Notes under the pieces: model-generated
Seen by the model: the letters and a program-made list of their open reading frames with translations, nothing else
The model's database searches: none
Told to the model about the DNA's origin: nothing
Position numbers and translations under genes: made by a program
Assembly (NCBI RefSeq): GCF_009911795.1
Contig: NZ_CP047898.1
Location: 4,464,001-4,528,000 of the forward strand
Direction: 5' to 3'
DNA length: 64,000 nt
From: Pseudarthrobacter psychrotolerans
GTDB taxonomy: Bacteria > Actinomycetota > Actinomycetes > Actinomycetales > Micrococcaceae
Shown: positions 55,860 through 63,918 of the stretch, in pieces
How the letters are laid out: the number at the start of each line of letters is the position of its first letter
Position numbering within the stretch: the stretch's first letter is position 1

Positions 55860-56171
55860 TCAAATACTCACCTCGACTCGAAAGCCCGAGGTCTGGCCGC
55901 TAGAAATAGTGGCCCAACGTCCTCGAAGCGGCAAAGAGTCCGTGTCCTTTAGCGTCAGGCCGGCGTCTTCGAGTGGCTCCGTGAAATTGGCGACCAAATG
56001 CTGCGAGTCAATAGCAACAGCCCATCGATCGCCGATCATTCCTTGAGCTACGGGCGGATAGAAGTTCACCTCAAGTAGCGGAAGGACGTGTTCGTCCTCA
56101 CCGCTAACTATGAATTCCATAGCAAAGCTACCGTCGACATGAAGCCGGTGCTCATTGTTCTGATTGCACAT
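55860..56171 (-). CDS. Hypothetical protein, 103 aa
   Basis: A minus-strand frame from ATG 56171, with AGGA five bases upstream, to TGA just 6 bp outside the IS21 end. The sequence (EFIVSGEDEHVLPLLEVNFY; DRWAVAIDSQHLVANFTEPL) looks like a small alpha/beta protein and its composition is less GC-rich than the chromosome average here. The IS may have inserted just downstream, or may have clipped a longer gene and supplied the stop. No family recognised. Confidence 0.55.
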   Translation of the reverse strand: MCNQNNEHRLHVDGSFAMEFIVSGEDEHVLPLLEVNFYPPVAQGMIGDRWAVAIDSQHLVANFTEPLEDAGLTLKDTDSLPLRGRWATISSGQTSGFRVEVSI

Positions 56172-56205
56172 CGCGTCCTATTTCAATTTGTTGTGGTTAA
56201 ACGAC

Positions 56206-56249
56206 GAAGAGGCCATGTCCGCTAAAGCGGGCAAAGCCTCTTCCTTTTT
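56206..56249 (+). terminator. Intrinsic terminator with T tract
   Basis: GAAGAGGC (56206-56213) pairs with GCCTCTTC (56236-56243), with an inner hairpin between, followed by CTTTTT. It reads in the plus direction and has the classical U-run. The gene it served is not obvious; it lies upstream of the minus-strand gene's promoter side. The following ~250 bp (56250-56498) hold no gene. Confidence 0.6.
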
Positions 56250-56498
56250 GGGAGTTCTGGATGCCGTCCGGCCAGTGTTCCTCGATCTCTAGTTACATCT
56301 TGCGAAGACTTCCGTTTCACATTCCAACTGAGGTGCCAAGCAGTCGGTTCTTTTCATTTTCCTGCCACTTCAAGCGTGGGAAAACTTCCGTGACACTTGC
56401 AACCAGGTCGCGCGCCTAGCCTTCAAGTTCCAGCTGGATAGTCAGGACGTGGCGTCAGCTCATCCTTGTATAGCAGTCGGGGCCGGGAGCTTGAGGAT

Positions 56499-56518
56499 TG
56501 GTGCCAACAGTGGCACCA
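56499..56518. promoter_or_regulatory. Palindromic operator candidate upstream of hicA
   Basis: TGGTGCC-AACAGT-GGCACCA is a perfect 7+7 inverted repeat ending 8 bp before the HicA frame. HicB-type antitoxins with RHH domains bind such palindromes to repress their own operon. Confidence 0.5.
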
Positions 56519-56525
56519 TGGTTAT

Positions 56526-56774
56526 GTGGCGAGCATCGAGAAGATCGAACAGCAAGCTAGAAAAGCACCCGAGAATGTCTCGTACAGCGACATGCTCAAA
56601 CTTTGCGCTCACTATTTTGGCGAACCTAGGTCGGGTTCTGGGAGCCACAACGCGATATTCAAGATGCCCTAGGCGGGGGATCCCAGGATCAATCTGCAGA
56701 ACAAGAACGGCAAGGCTAAGCCGTATCAGGTCAAACAAGCCTTAGCCGCAATCGATCGGAGCAAGGAGAAGTAG
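56526..56774 (+). pseudogene. HicA-like toxin with an internal amber codon
   Basis: From GTG 56526 the frame reads VASIEKIEQQARKAPENVSY, then SDMLKLCAHYFGEPRSGSGS with the catalytic-type His in SHNAIFKMP. It meets TAG at codon 49 (56670-56672) and continues in the same frame as AGDPRINLQNKNGKAKPYQV and KQALAAIDRSKEK to TAG 56772-56774. In HicA relatives the residue at the amber position is normally Trp (PW-GDPR), so this looks like TGG to TAG. Without suppression the product loses the last 33 residues and is probably inactive. ATG of the antitoxin begins right after the second stop. Confidence 0.75.
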
Positions 56775-57128
56775 ATGTCCACACGCAAAGCAGCAGCCGT
56801 TCCGTCCCCGGTTGCGCAGTACCGATACTCGGTGCAGTGGTCATCGGAGGACCAGGAGTTCGTTGCCACTGTCCTTGAGTTCCCATCGCTGTCGTGGCTA
56901 GACGAGGATCAGTTCGAGGCACTTCGCGGCGTCGAACGTTTGGTTTCCGATGTCATCGACGACCTTACGGATTCTGGCGAATCGGTGCCGCAACCTATTG
57001 CAACCCAAACGTTTAGTGGCAGGCTCAACCTTCGGGTGCCCCCCGAACTTCATCGGAAGCTGGCAATTGAAGCTGCCAACCACGGAGTGCCCCTGAACAA
57101 ATACGCCACTGAGTTGTTGACGGCATAA
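56775..57128 (+). CDS. HicB-family antitoxin
   Basis: A 117-residue antitoxin. The N-terminal HicB fold is YRYSVQWSSEDQEFVATVLE followed by FPSLSWLDEDQFEALRGVER. The C-terminal DNA-binding part is LNLRVPPELHRKLAIEAANH, then GVPLNKYATELL, a ribbon-helix-helix. AAGGAG precedes the start and overlaps the end of the toxin frame. It should neutralise HicA and repress the operon. It remains intact although the toxin frame is interrupted. Confidence 0.88.
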   Translation: MSTRKAAAVPSPVAQYRYSVQWSSEDQEFVATVLEFPSLSWLDEDQFEALRGVERLVSDVIDDLTDSGESVPQPIATQTFSGRLNLRVPPELHRKLAIEAANHGVPLNKYATELLTA

Positions 57129-57184
57129 GGGAAGTTCACTGGCGTCGGGCTGGCGGAAAGGGCGGACACAGCCGCGGATCGGTC

Positions 57185-57450
57185 ATAGAACGGGTTGAGC
57201 AGCTCAAGCCGATTGCCGCGGACCTCGGTGTGCCGCTGGCTACCCTGGCCGTGGCTTGGGTGTTGGCGAACCCCAACGTTTCCGCGGCGATTGTCGGCGC
57301 CAGCCGCCCTGAGCAACTCGACGATACAGTCAAGGCCGCCGACCTGGTCCTCGGCCAGGAAACGCTCGACCTGATCGACGGTGCCCTGGGCGACGTCGTC
57401 GAACGCGACCCCGCCAAGGTGGAGTCCTTCCCCAGCGTGTCTAACGGCAG
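57185..57450 (+). pseudogene. 3' remnant of the aldo/keto reductase gene
   Basis: The region matches 8594-8850 of the intact gene almost base for base: LKPIAADLGVPLATLAVAWV, then SAAIVGASRPEQLDDTVKAA. Small changes accumulate toward the end (LVLGQETLDLIDGALGDVVE) and the natural stop is lost, because TCTAGCGGC has become TCTAACGGC. The first ~240 codons, with the catalytic residues, are absent. Confidence 0.9.
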
Positions 57451-57907
57451 TCTGCCTGGGCCGGCCTTGATCCCAGGGACAGCTTCCTGCGACGCTCGGC
57501 ATGCTCGACAGCCAAATCCAGACGCTAGCGGCGATCCGCAACGCCGTCGAGGCATCTCTACAGAGATCCTTAAAATCGTTGATGGCCACGAAGATCTGGA
57601 GGACCTGGCCGGAGTCGAGGCGTCACACGATCTGGCGTCCGAACCTAGCTGACAGCTCGGCACCGTGAGCCATTGGAATCGTGTGAGGGGTAGCGGCCGG
57701 CCATCGTTGCACGGATTCGCACATCGCGTGGAGTGGCAAGCCCGCTGACCTTGCCGATTTCGGAGAGCTATTCGTTCAAAAGCTACTCCGCAAGTTACCG
57801 GTATTCTCCATCAGGTGGCACCCGATGCAGGAGACACGTTCGGGGCAGTTTCGGATGGCGCGGGTTGGACCCGATGGGCCCCGCTATGGCCGCCCATTCT
57901 GCGTTGG
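57451..57907. other. Gene-poor stretch, 457 bp
   Basis: No gene I can support. It contains a 55-codon frame (57501-57668) without a family or ribosome-binding site, and otherwise chance frames. Given its neighbours it is probably more decayed sequence. Confidence 0.5.
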
Positions 57908-58776
57908 TCAGGGTGTCTGGGAGGCTGCGGCGGAGGGTTCCAGGTCGGAGAGGGTTAGTGGGTGCGCGGGGCTATCGGGGAACGGATAGATGGTTGTGAC
58001 CGCGAGATCGGGGCCGACGTGCACCAGTCCACCGGAGGCTATGGGGCGCCAGCCGGGGTTGTGATCCATTGGCTCTGTGGCGATGAGGACGTGGGTGGAA
58101 CGGGAGAGATCTTTGCTTCGGGCGTTGATGCGTGGGCTTCTGGCATGCAGAGGGGCCGCCGGCCCGGGAGCGGCGGCAGGGTCGCGTTGCAGGATATGTA
58201 ACTCGTGGGTGGCAGGGTATCTGAGGGCCCAGAGGTCTGTCGCGGTCGTCACGATGATGTTTAGGCTGAAGACGGGCAATTCCCGGGCGATCCACGTGAT
58301 GGCCCGGGTGATGCCTTCTCCGACATCGCCGCCGGCCCTGCGGGTCTCGGCAGTGATCAGGGCGAAGAGGCGTTCGCTGTCGGTCTGGCCGTGCACGAGG
58401 TCGGTGACCCGAGCCCGGCCAGGTGTTGATCGAGCCTTCCGAGGCCGCCGAAGATGCCGTTGTGGGCGAACAGCCGCCCGTCCTGCTCAAACGGGTGCGT
58501 ATTGACCAGGGTGTGGGCTCCGGTGCTGGCGTACCGCACGTGGGCCAGGAACGTTGTGCTTTTCAGATCCCGTGCCTCGCGTGCGAAGGCGTGGTCTTCC
58601 CAGGCGGCCAGCGGCTGCTTGGCCACGTGGGCCCTGCCGTCGGCGTCGAAGGTGCCGATGCCGGCTCCGTCAGGCTCCCGCCGGCTCTGGGCTGAGAGGC
58701 TGTCCGGGGCGTCCAGGAGCCAGAACGTGGCCCGGACCGGTTGGGGGCCGGCGTGCAGGCCGAACAGTCGGCACAT
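57908..58776 (-). pseudogene. Class II glutamine amidotransferase (YafJ-type), frameshifted
   Basis: The first part, from ATG 58776, begins MCRLFGLHAG with the catalytic Cys2 and continues through FLAHVRYASTGAHTLVNTHP and LFAHNGIFGGL, the Ntn amidotransferase core. The second part (VHGQTDSERLFALITAETRR; THVLIATEPMDHNPGWRPIA) is in the -1 frame, the change lying near 58410-58425 in a C/G-rich stretch. One extra base would give a continuous ~289-residue protein of the usual length. It is 24 bp downstream of the glutamate decarboxylase gene on the same strand. The true acceptor is unknown in this family. Confidence 0.8.
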
Positions 58777-58800
58777 GGCACTCCTTCTTGGGTGAGCTGG

Positions 58801-60201
58801 CTAGTGGTGGAAGGCCTGCGTTTGCCCCTCGGGGGGCATCGGCGCGGTCAGCCCGTCCAAATAGGCGACTGCTTTTTTGAGATCGATCAGGAAACTGGAC
58901 GCGAGGTCGCGGGTGAAGCCGTTACGGACGACGATCCTTTGCACCGTTATCTCGCCGAGTCCTTCGGGCATGGGGTAGGCCGGGACGAGCCACCCATTCA
59001 TTCGGAGGCGCTCGGAGAGGTGGTGCAGGTTCCAGTTTCGTGTGTGCCCGTCAGCGAGTTGCCAGGCGAAGACCGGGATGTCGGATCCGTCGCTCCACAG
59101 GGTGAAGGCCTCCATGGCCCCGATTTCACCGGACAGATAAAGTGCCACGCCCCGGGATGTGGCCTGGACCGACTCGTATCCGGCAAATCCGAGCCGGAGG
59201 AAGAGATAATACTGCAGCAGCACCTGGGCGCCGGGCCGTGAAAAGTTCAGCGCGAAGGTCGCCATGTCCCCGCCGAGGTAGCTGACGTGGAAGATCAGGT
59301 CACCGGGAAGCGCCTGTTCGTCCCGCCAGATGATCCAGCCGAGGCCCGGATACACGAGGCCGTATTTGTGGCCTGAGGTGTTGATCGAGGCGACCCGGGG
59401 GAGGCGGAAATCCCAGACGGTGTCCGGCTGCAGGAAGGGGGCGACCATGGCCCCGGAAGCCCCATCGACATGGATCGGAATATCCAGGCCGCGGCGTGAC
59501 TGGATTTTGTCCAAGGCCGCCGAGATTTCCTCGACCGGTTCGTACACACCGGTGTAGGTCACGCCCATGATGGCGATGACGCCGATGGTGTTTTCGTCCA
59601 CGTACCGGTCCAGGTCGTGGCCGTCCAACATCTGGTGGTCCTTGGACACCGGAACGAAGCGGGCTTCGACCTCCCAGTAGTTGCAGAATTTCTCCCAGCA
59701 CACCTGCACGGCGGAGCTGAGGACAAGATTGGGTTTGTCCGCCGGCAGGCCGGCCGCCCGGCGGGCGTGCTGCCACCGGCGCTTCAACGCCAGGCCGCCA
59801 AGCATGCACGCCTCTGAGGAGCCGATCGTGGAGGTGCCGATGGCCTTGGCCGGATCGGGGGCGTTCCACAGGTCCGCGAGCATCCGCCAGCACCGGGTCT
59901 CGATCAGCGCCGTCTGCGGGTATTCGTCCTTATCGATCATGTTCTTGTCAAACGTCTCTGCATAGAGTTGCGACGCTTCCGGTTCCATCCACGTTCCAAC
60001 AAACGTCGCCAGATTCAGCCGCGAGTTCCCGTCCAGCATCGCCTCATCGTGGACAACCTGATACGCGGTCGAGGGCATGGACTCTCCGGCCGGGATTGTG
60101 AAGCGCGGGAAGATCGTGGATTCACCCGGCCGGCTGAATAAAGGGTTCAGCTCCACGACAGTGTCTGGTTCGTGAGCCGACGTCCGGTGTGACCTGGTCA
60201 T
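58801..60201 (-). CDS. gadB: Glutamate decarboxylase
   Basis: A 466-residue PLP-dependent group II decarboxylase. IGSSEACMLGGLALKRRWQH, HVDGASGAMVAPFLQP, and the Schiff-base lysine in INTSGHKYGLVYPGLGWIIW are characteristic of GadA/GadB. The C-terminus (LIDLKKAVAYLDGL, ending QAFHH) has the short tail that closes the active site at neutral pH in related enzymes. ATG 60201 follows GGAGCGA. It makes GABA and consumes a proton. No GABA antiporter gene is visible nearby; the glutamine amidotransferase follows. Confidence 0.95.
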   Translation of the reverse strand: MTRSHRTSAHEPDTVVELNPLFSRPGESTIFPRFTIPAGESMPSTAYQVVHDEAMLDGNSRLNLATFVGTWMEPEASQLYAETFDKNMIDKDEYPQTALIETRCWRMLADLWNAPDPAKAIGTSTIGSSEACMLGGLALKRRWQHARRAAGLPADKPNLVLSSAVQVCWEKFCNYWEVEARFVPVSKDHQMLDGHDLDRYVDENTIGVIAIMGVTYTGVYEPVEEISAALDKIQSRRGLDIPIHVDGASGAMVAPFLQPDTVWDFRLPRVASINTSGHKYGLVYPGLGWIIWRDEQALPGDLIFHVSYLGGDMATFALNFSRPGAQVLLQYYLFLRLGFAGYESVQATSRGVALYLSGEIGAMEAFTLWSDGSDIPVFAWQLADGHTRNWNLHHLSERLRMNGWLVPAYPMPEGLGEITVQRIVVRNGFTRDLASSFLIDLKKAVAYLDGLTAPMPPEGQTQAFHH

Positions 60202-60261
60202 GATTCGCTCCTTGGAATCGCAGAACGGCGGCGGCTGTACCACCACCAGCCGTGCTTCACG

Positions 60262-60630
60262 CTACACGGGCCGACCCCAATCCCTGTCCGTCGGGCCGCT
60301 GCCGGCCACAAAAGCCTCGGCGGTGCCGTTCTTGAGCAGGATCACTCGGTCACAGAGGCGTTCGACTTCCTCCATCTGGTGCGTGACCATCACGACGGTC
60401 GCGCCCTTGGTTTTCTGTTCGGCGATGATGGCCATCAGCAGGCGGCGGTTGAACGGGTCAAGGCCCTTGGTCGGTTCGTCCAGGATCAGCAGCTCGGGCT
60501 CGTTCATGATCGTGACGCCGGGGTGGACCTTCTGCTGCTGCCCGCCGGAAAGCTTATAGAGCTGAACGTTGGCTTTTCCTTCTTGTACAGGCCGCGTTCC
60601 TCCGGGAGGTAGCCGAGCCGGTCTCCCTCA
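60262..60630 (-). pseudogene. ABC-2 type transporter ATPase remnant with internal deletion
   Basis: Reading from about 60630: RLGYLPEERGLYKKEK, then a jump with a frame change, LYKLSGGQQQKV (signature), ELLILDEPTKGLDPFNRRLL (Walker B and D loop), and VVMVTHQMEEVERLCDRVIL (switch His). Walker A and the helical domain between PEERGLY and LSGG are gone, and the frame ends soon after VILLKNGTAEAF. It is of the NatA/ABC-2 export type. No permease accompanies it. Confidence 0.8.
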
Positions 60631-60731
60631 CCCCGTTCTGGTCAACCGCCTTGCGAAAACGTGAGCGTTCCCACGTTATTTTGAGTAGCTCACGATAAGC
60701 CTGTAAAGTTAGGTACAGGCCACCGTAGCCC

Positions 60732-61142
60732 TTGAGTACCGCACCGGTGAACATACCCGGGCCAGCGGGGCAAGCGACACGACGCGCAACCGCCCTCCTG
60801 CTTGAGCGGCACCAGAACCCGAATGCCCTCATCCTGAAACCCCACGGAGAACACATCACTTTGCTGACCGAACGCCCCGCAACCTCCTCATCCACCACCG
60901 AAACCACCCTCAAGAACGCCACCCGGATCACTGTCGCTGACACCGCAGTGCGCGGCGGCAACTACGTGACTCTCCCCGCCGGCCGCGTCCCCGTCGGCGT
61001 CGAGGGCAGCTATGTCACCGTCGCTGGCGGCCGAAACCTGCCCCCCGTCACCCGTGGCAGCTATGTCACAGTAGACGGCACTCCCGTTGTCGCCGCCAGC
61101 GCCATCGAGGGCAGCTACGTAACGCTTCCAACGGCGGCATAG
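60732..61142 (+). CDS. Small protein with four GSYVT repeats
   Basis: The frame runs from TTG 60732 (or GTG 60747) to TAG 61140-61142, about 131-136 residues. The first 70 residues are polar and include ALLLERHQNPNALILKPHGE. The C-terminal half consists of four imperfect 16-20 residue repeats: GGNYVTLPAGR, EGSYVTVAGGR, RGSYVTVDGT and EGSYVTLPTA. The protein has no signal or membrane segment. A strong intrinsic terminator follows. I do not recognise a named family; repeat-containing proteins of this look seem to occur in Arthrobacter, but their role is unknown to me. Confidence 0.65.
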   Translation: MSTAPVNIPGPAGQATRRATALLLERHQNPNALILKPHGEHITLLTERPATSSSTTETTLKNATRITVADTAVRGGNYVTLPAGRVPVGVEGSYVTVAGGRNLPPVTRGSYVTVDGTPVVAASAIEGSYVTLPTAA

Positions 61143-61182
61143 AGCCCCAGCGCCCTGCGTGGGATAGCACCACCGCGGGCTT

Positions 61183-61231
61183 AAAAGGAGGCCGACGGCG
61201 ACACTGGGTGTCGTTATCGGCCTCCTTTTTT
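61183..61231 (+). terminator. Intrinsic terminator with 13 bp stem and T run
   Basis: AAAAGGAGGCCGA (61183-61195) pairs perfectly with TCGGCCTCCTTTT (61217-61229), with an inner hairpin (GACAC/GTGTC) and T run 61226-61231. It ends the GSYVT-repeat gene and, read the other way, the TPP-enzyme remnant. Confidence 0.92.
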
Positions 61232-61247
61232 CGTGCCAGTCGGGCAG

Positions 61248-61480
61248 CTACCCCGCCACCGCCGCCTTCGCCGCCTGCGAGGCCTCCATCCACTCACTCA
61301 GCCAAGGGGCCCGGACACTCGACGTGATCCGGCAGTCGGCCACGAAGGTTCCCCTGGCGCCGGCATCGATCCAGTCCCTGAGCACGGCAAGGTCCGCCAA
61401 TGAGCGGATGATCGCAGACTCGGCACCGAGCGCGCGGGCGATGCCGCTGAAGTCCACCTCGGGGATCAGCATGGGCTTTT
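61248..61480 (-). pseudogene. C-terminal remnant of a thiamine-diphosphate-dependent enzyme
   Basis: The frame ending at 61248 reads PEVDFSGIARALGAESAIIR, then a loop with DLAVLRDWIDAGARGTFVAD and CRITSSVRAPWLSEW. This is the final strand-helix unit of the TPP-binding domain in acetolactate synthase or benzoylformate decarboxylase-like enzymes (DF..IARALGA...VADCRI). Everything before about 61480 is missing. Confidence 0.6.
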
Positions 61481-61567
61481 GGCCTGCGGGTCCCGGCGAA
61501 CGGGGTAGGTCCAGCGACCGACCCTGATTTCGCTGGGCGGCAGAAGGTCCTTTTTGTCGTCGTCCTC

Positions 61568-61764
61568 CCGGCAGCAGCATGCTATTCCGTTTCCTGAACG
61601 GACTCTCCGACCATCTGGAGCCGGGCGGTGAGGACTGGCTTGTCCTCTCCGACCTTGCCGAGCACCTTGGCCTGCGTCCGCATGACGATCTGCTGGCCGC
61701 CATCCAGGCGGCTGCGAGGCGCGCACGGCCGAAGTCACGTCCCTGTGGCGGCTTGTTCGCCGAT
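61568..61764 (+). pseudogene. Methyltransferase 3' remnant with internal deletion
   Basis: Sequence from CAGCAGCATGCT (61571) onward matches 24976-25110 of the intact methyltransferase (MLFRFLNGLSDHLEPGGEDW; LVLSDLAEHLGLRPHDDLLA). It then jumps across about 75 missing bases to the last codons (ACGGCCGAAGTCACGTCC, 61727-61744), which brings them out of frame. It is too short and broken to function. Confidence 0.9.
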
Positions 61765-61806
61765 AACCACAAGAGATGTGCGCGCGACCAGCGGGTTAAC
61801 AGGCTT

Positions 61807-62245
61807 TCATACGGACGGCCAGTTCGCGGCGCCCGGTCCGTCGAACAACGCGCTGTTGCTGCTCTGAGGAACCACGACGTGGACGGCGTTGCGCTGGACG
61901 GTGAAGTCGGTCGGCGTGGTCGTCGCGATCTCGCCGTCGAGGTTCACCGGCAGCGGCTGCTCGGTGACCAGCCGGACATGTCGGCTGGTCAGGTGGTGCA
62001 CCCGGTCGTGTTCGACGAAACTTCCGTCCTTGAGCAACCGTGCGATATTCACGTGCTCCCGGAGCGGCGCCGCCAGGATTGCGTAGATGTCAAGAGTGTG
62101 ATCGTCGATCCCTGACGTCGGGGAGACCGTGTTGCCGCCGCCGTAATGCCGGCCATTGCCGACGGCCACCTGAAGCAGGTGTTCGAGCTCCATCGGCTCG
62201 TGGTCCCCCTCCGGGAACTCGAGACGGGCTCGGAACGGCTTGTGC
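61807..62245 (-). pseudogene. Diacylglycerol/lipid kinase C-terminal domain remnant
   Basis: The frame encodes the second domain of a DagK/YegS-type lipid kinase: LLQVAVGNGRHYGGGNTVSP, then SGIDDHTLDIYAILAA, SFVEHDRVHHLTSRHVRLVT and QPLPVNLDGEIATTTPTDFT. The N-terminal catalytic nucleotide-binding domain (GGDGT region) is missing beyond about 62245, where the sequence becomes unrelated and leads to the IS3 element's end. Confidence 0.82.
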
Positions 62246-62435
62246 CGAGCATATGAGAATGTCAATCTGACTTGAGCCCGCCTTGGGGTGAAAGTGCAGT
62301 CTGATCGGGGCCCACCTGAGTAGGTCAACTTGATTCAAAGCCGGTGTGACCCCTACGTGTCAGGCTGGAACGGTACCAGGGGCTCATAGCAAGTCCGTTT
62401 AATCGCGTGGGGCGAGAGCCAGGAATCCAGCAATC

Positions 62436-62879
62436 ATGTCCAGTCCAGTTTTGAGTGCAGTACGCGAAGATAGTGCTGTGAATAGTAGTAATTCTTCCGG
62501 GCCGCGGGCCGGTGGTCCGCGGCCGCGCCGGTCGTTCACTCCGGTCCAGAAGCTCGAGTTCCTCGCCGCCTACGAGAACGCGTGTGAGACCAATGCCGGC
62601 GGCGCTTTCCTGCGCACGGAGGGCCTGTATTCGTCGCAGATGACCGAGTGGCGGCGGCTGCGTGACGCCGGTGTCCTGGCCGGGAAGAAGGCTGGGGATT
62701 CGATCGGGAAACTCTCGGCGGAGCAGGCTGAGAACGCGCGTTTGCGCCGCCAGTTAGAGGTGAGTGAGGGCCGGTTGAAGCAGACCGAGGCAGCCTTGGA
62801 GCTGATGGGAAAACTACAGGCGTTCTTAGAGAGCGCCTCAGAGGATATGCCGGACGGGCCCCGGTCCAAGAAACGCTGA
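62436..62879 (+). CDS. IS3-family transposase OrfA
   Basis: A 147-residue OrfA. The HTH region is FTPVQKLEFLAAYENACETN followed by GLYSSQMTEWRRLRDAGVLA, and then a leucine-zipper-like coiled coil (SAEQAENARLRRQLEVSEGR; KQTEAALELMGKLQAFLESA). ATG 62436 or GTG 62478 may start it. Its TGA overlaps the ATG of OrfB (TGATG). Most IS3 elements use -1 frameshifting to fuse the two; here simple re-initiation is also possible. Confidence 0.88.
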   Translation: MSSPVLSAVREDSAVNSSNSSGPRAGGPRPRRSFTPVQKLEFLAAYENACETNAGGAFLRTEGLYSSQMTEWRRLRDAGVLAGKKAGDSIGKLSAEQAENARLRRQLEVSEGRLKQTEAALELMGKLQAFLESASEDMPDGPRSKKR

Positions 62880-63871
62880 TGGCCACGTACCGGTCGATGC
62901 TGGACCTAAGGATCCCTACGCGCCGGGCAGCATCATTGACCGGTGTTTCCCGGACGACCGCGAACCGGAAACCGGCCCCGCCGCGGGACCAGATGGCGGT
63001 GGTGCCGCAGAACAAACTCAGCGCCGCTGAGCGGGCCGGGATTCTGGCGGCGCTGAACTCGCCGGAGTTCGTGGACCTGGCCCCCATGCAGGTCTATGCG
63101 AAGCTGCTGGATCAGGGGATCTATCTGGGGTCCCTGTCGACTTTTTACCGGGTGCTGGAGGAAAACCGGATGGTCAAGGAGCGCCGCCGGCTGGCCAAGC
63201 ACCCGCCCCGGGCAGTTCCTGAACTGGTCGCCACCGCCCCGGGACAGGTCTACACGTGGGATATTACAAAGCTCGCGGGCCCGGTCAAGGGGAAGTATTT
63301 TGACTGCTACATGATGGTGGATATCCATTCCAGGTTCATCGTCGGCGCGCACGTCCACGCCACCGAATCGGGGGCATTGGCCGTGGAAATGATGAAGGGA
63401 ATCTTCGGAATCCACGGCATCCCCCAGGTCGTGCACGCGGACCGGGGAACATCCATGACCTCCAAAACCGTCGCGGCGCTGCTCTCGGATCTGGAGGTCA
63501 CCCGGTCCCACTCCAGGCCCCGCGTGAGCAATGATAATCCCTACAGTGAGTCGATTTTCAAGACCCTGAAATACGGTCCGGAATTCCCGGAACGCTTCGC
63601 CTCAGTCCACGACGCCGGAGCATTTATCAGCAGTTTCGTGGACTGGTACAACCATCATCACCAGCACTCCGGCATCGGCTTCCACACCCCCGCGAACGTC
63701 CACTACGGCCACGCCGCCGGCGTCGCCAGGGAACGCTCGGCAACCCTCGCTGCAGCCCGCACGAAACACCCCGAACGATTCACGACAACCACTGATCCCA
63801 AAATTCTCTCGCTCCCAGAACCAGCGTGGATCAACCAACCCAAGGAAATCACCGAACAGTCAGCCGCCTAA
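62879..63871 (+). CDS. IS3-family transposase OrfB (integrase core)
   Basis: A 330-residue OrfB. The N-terminal HTH_21-like part (AGILAALNSPEFVDLAPMQV; GSLSTFYRVLEENRMVKERR) leads to the rve domain with VYTWDITKLAGPVKGKYFDC (D), VVHADRGTSMTSKTVAALLS (D) and SNDNPYSESIFKTLKYGPEF (E), and then the terminal WYNHHHQHSGIGFHTPANVH. The frame is intact. It performs the strand-transfer reaction of the element. Confidence 0.93.
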   Translation: MATYRSMLDLRIPTRRAASLTGVSRTTANRKPAPPRDQMAVVPQNKLSAAERAGILAALNSPEFVDLAPMQVYAKLLDQGIYLGSLSTFYRVLEENRMVKERRRLAKHPPRAVPELVATAPGQVYTWDITKLAGPVKGKYFDCYMMVDIHSRFIVGAHVHATESGALAVEMMKGIFGIHGIPQVVHADRGTSMTSKTVAALLSDLEVTRSHSRPRVSNDNPYSESIFKTLKYGPEFPERFASVHDAGAFISSFVDWYNHHHQHSGIGFHTPANVHYGHAAGVARERSATLAAARTKHPERFTTTTDPKILSLPEPAWINQPKEITEQSAA

Positions 63872-63918
63872 CTCCCGTTGGTACCGTTCAGCTTGAAAAA
63901 TTCCGGACGACCCGATCC

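Larger units (their letters stand above)
62361..63895 (+). mobile_element. IS3-family insertion sequence
   Basis: Two overlapping transposase genes are bounded by imperfect inverted repeats containing AACGGTACCA (62369-62378) and its complement TGGTACCGTT (63879-63888); similarity extends to CAGGCTG on the left and CAGCTTG on the right. The exact outer ends and a target duplication are not clear from this sequence alone. Confidence 0.85.

Noticed and set aside
57501..57668. A 55-codon plus-strand frame (MLDSQIQTLAAIRNAVEA...)
   Set aside because: The first residues look helical and coding-like, but the remainder is Trp/Arg-rich without a family, and it lies in obvious gene debris.
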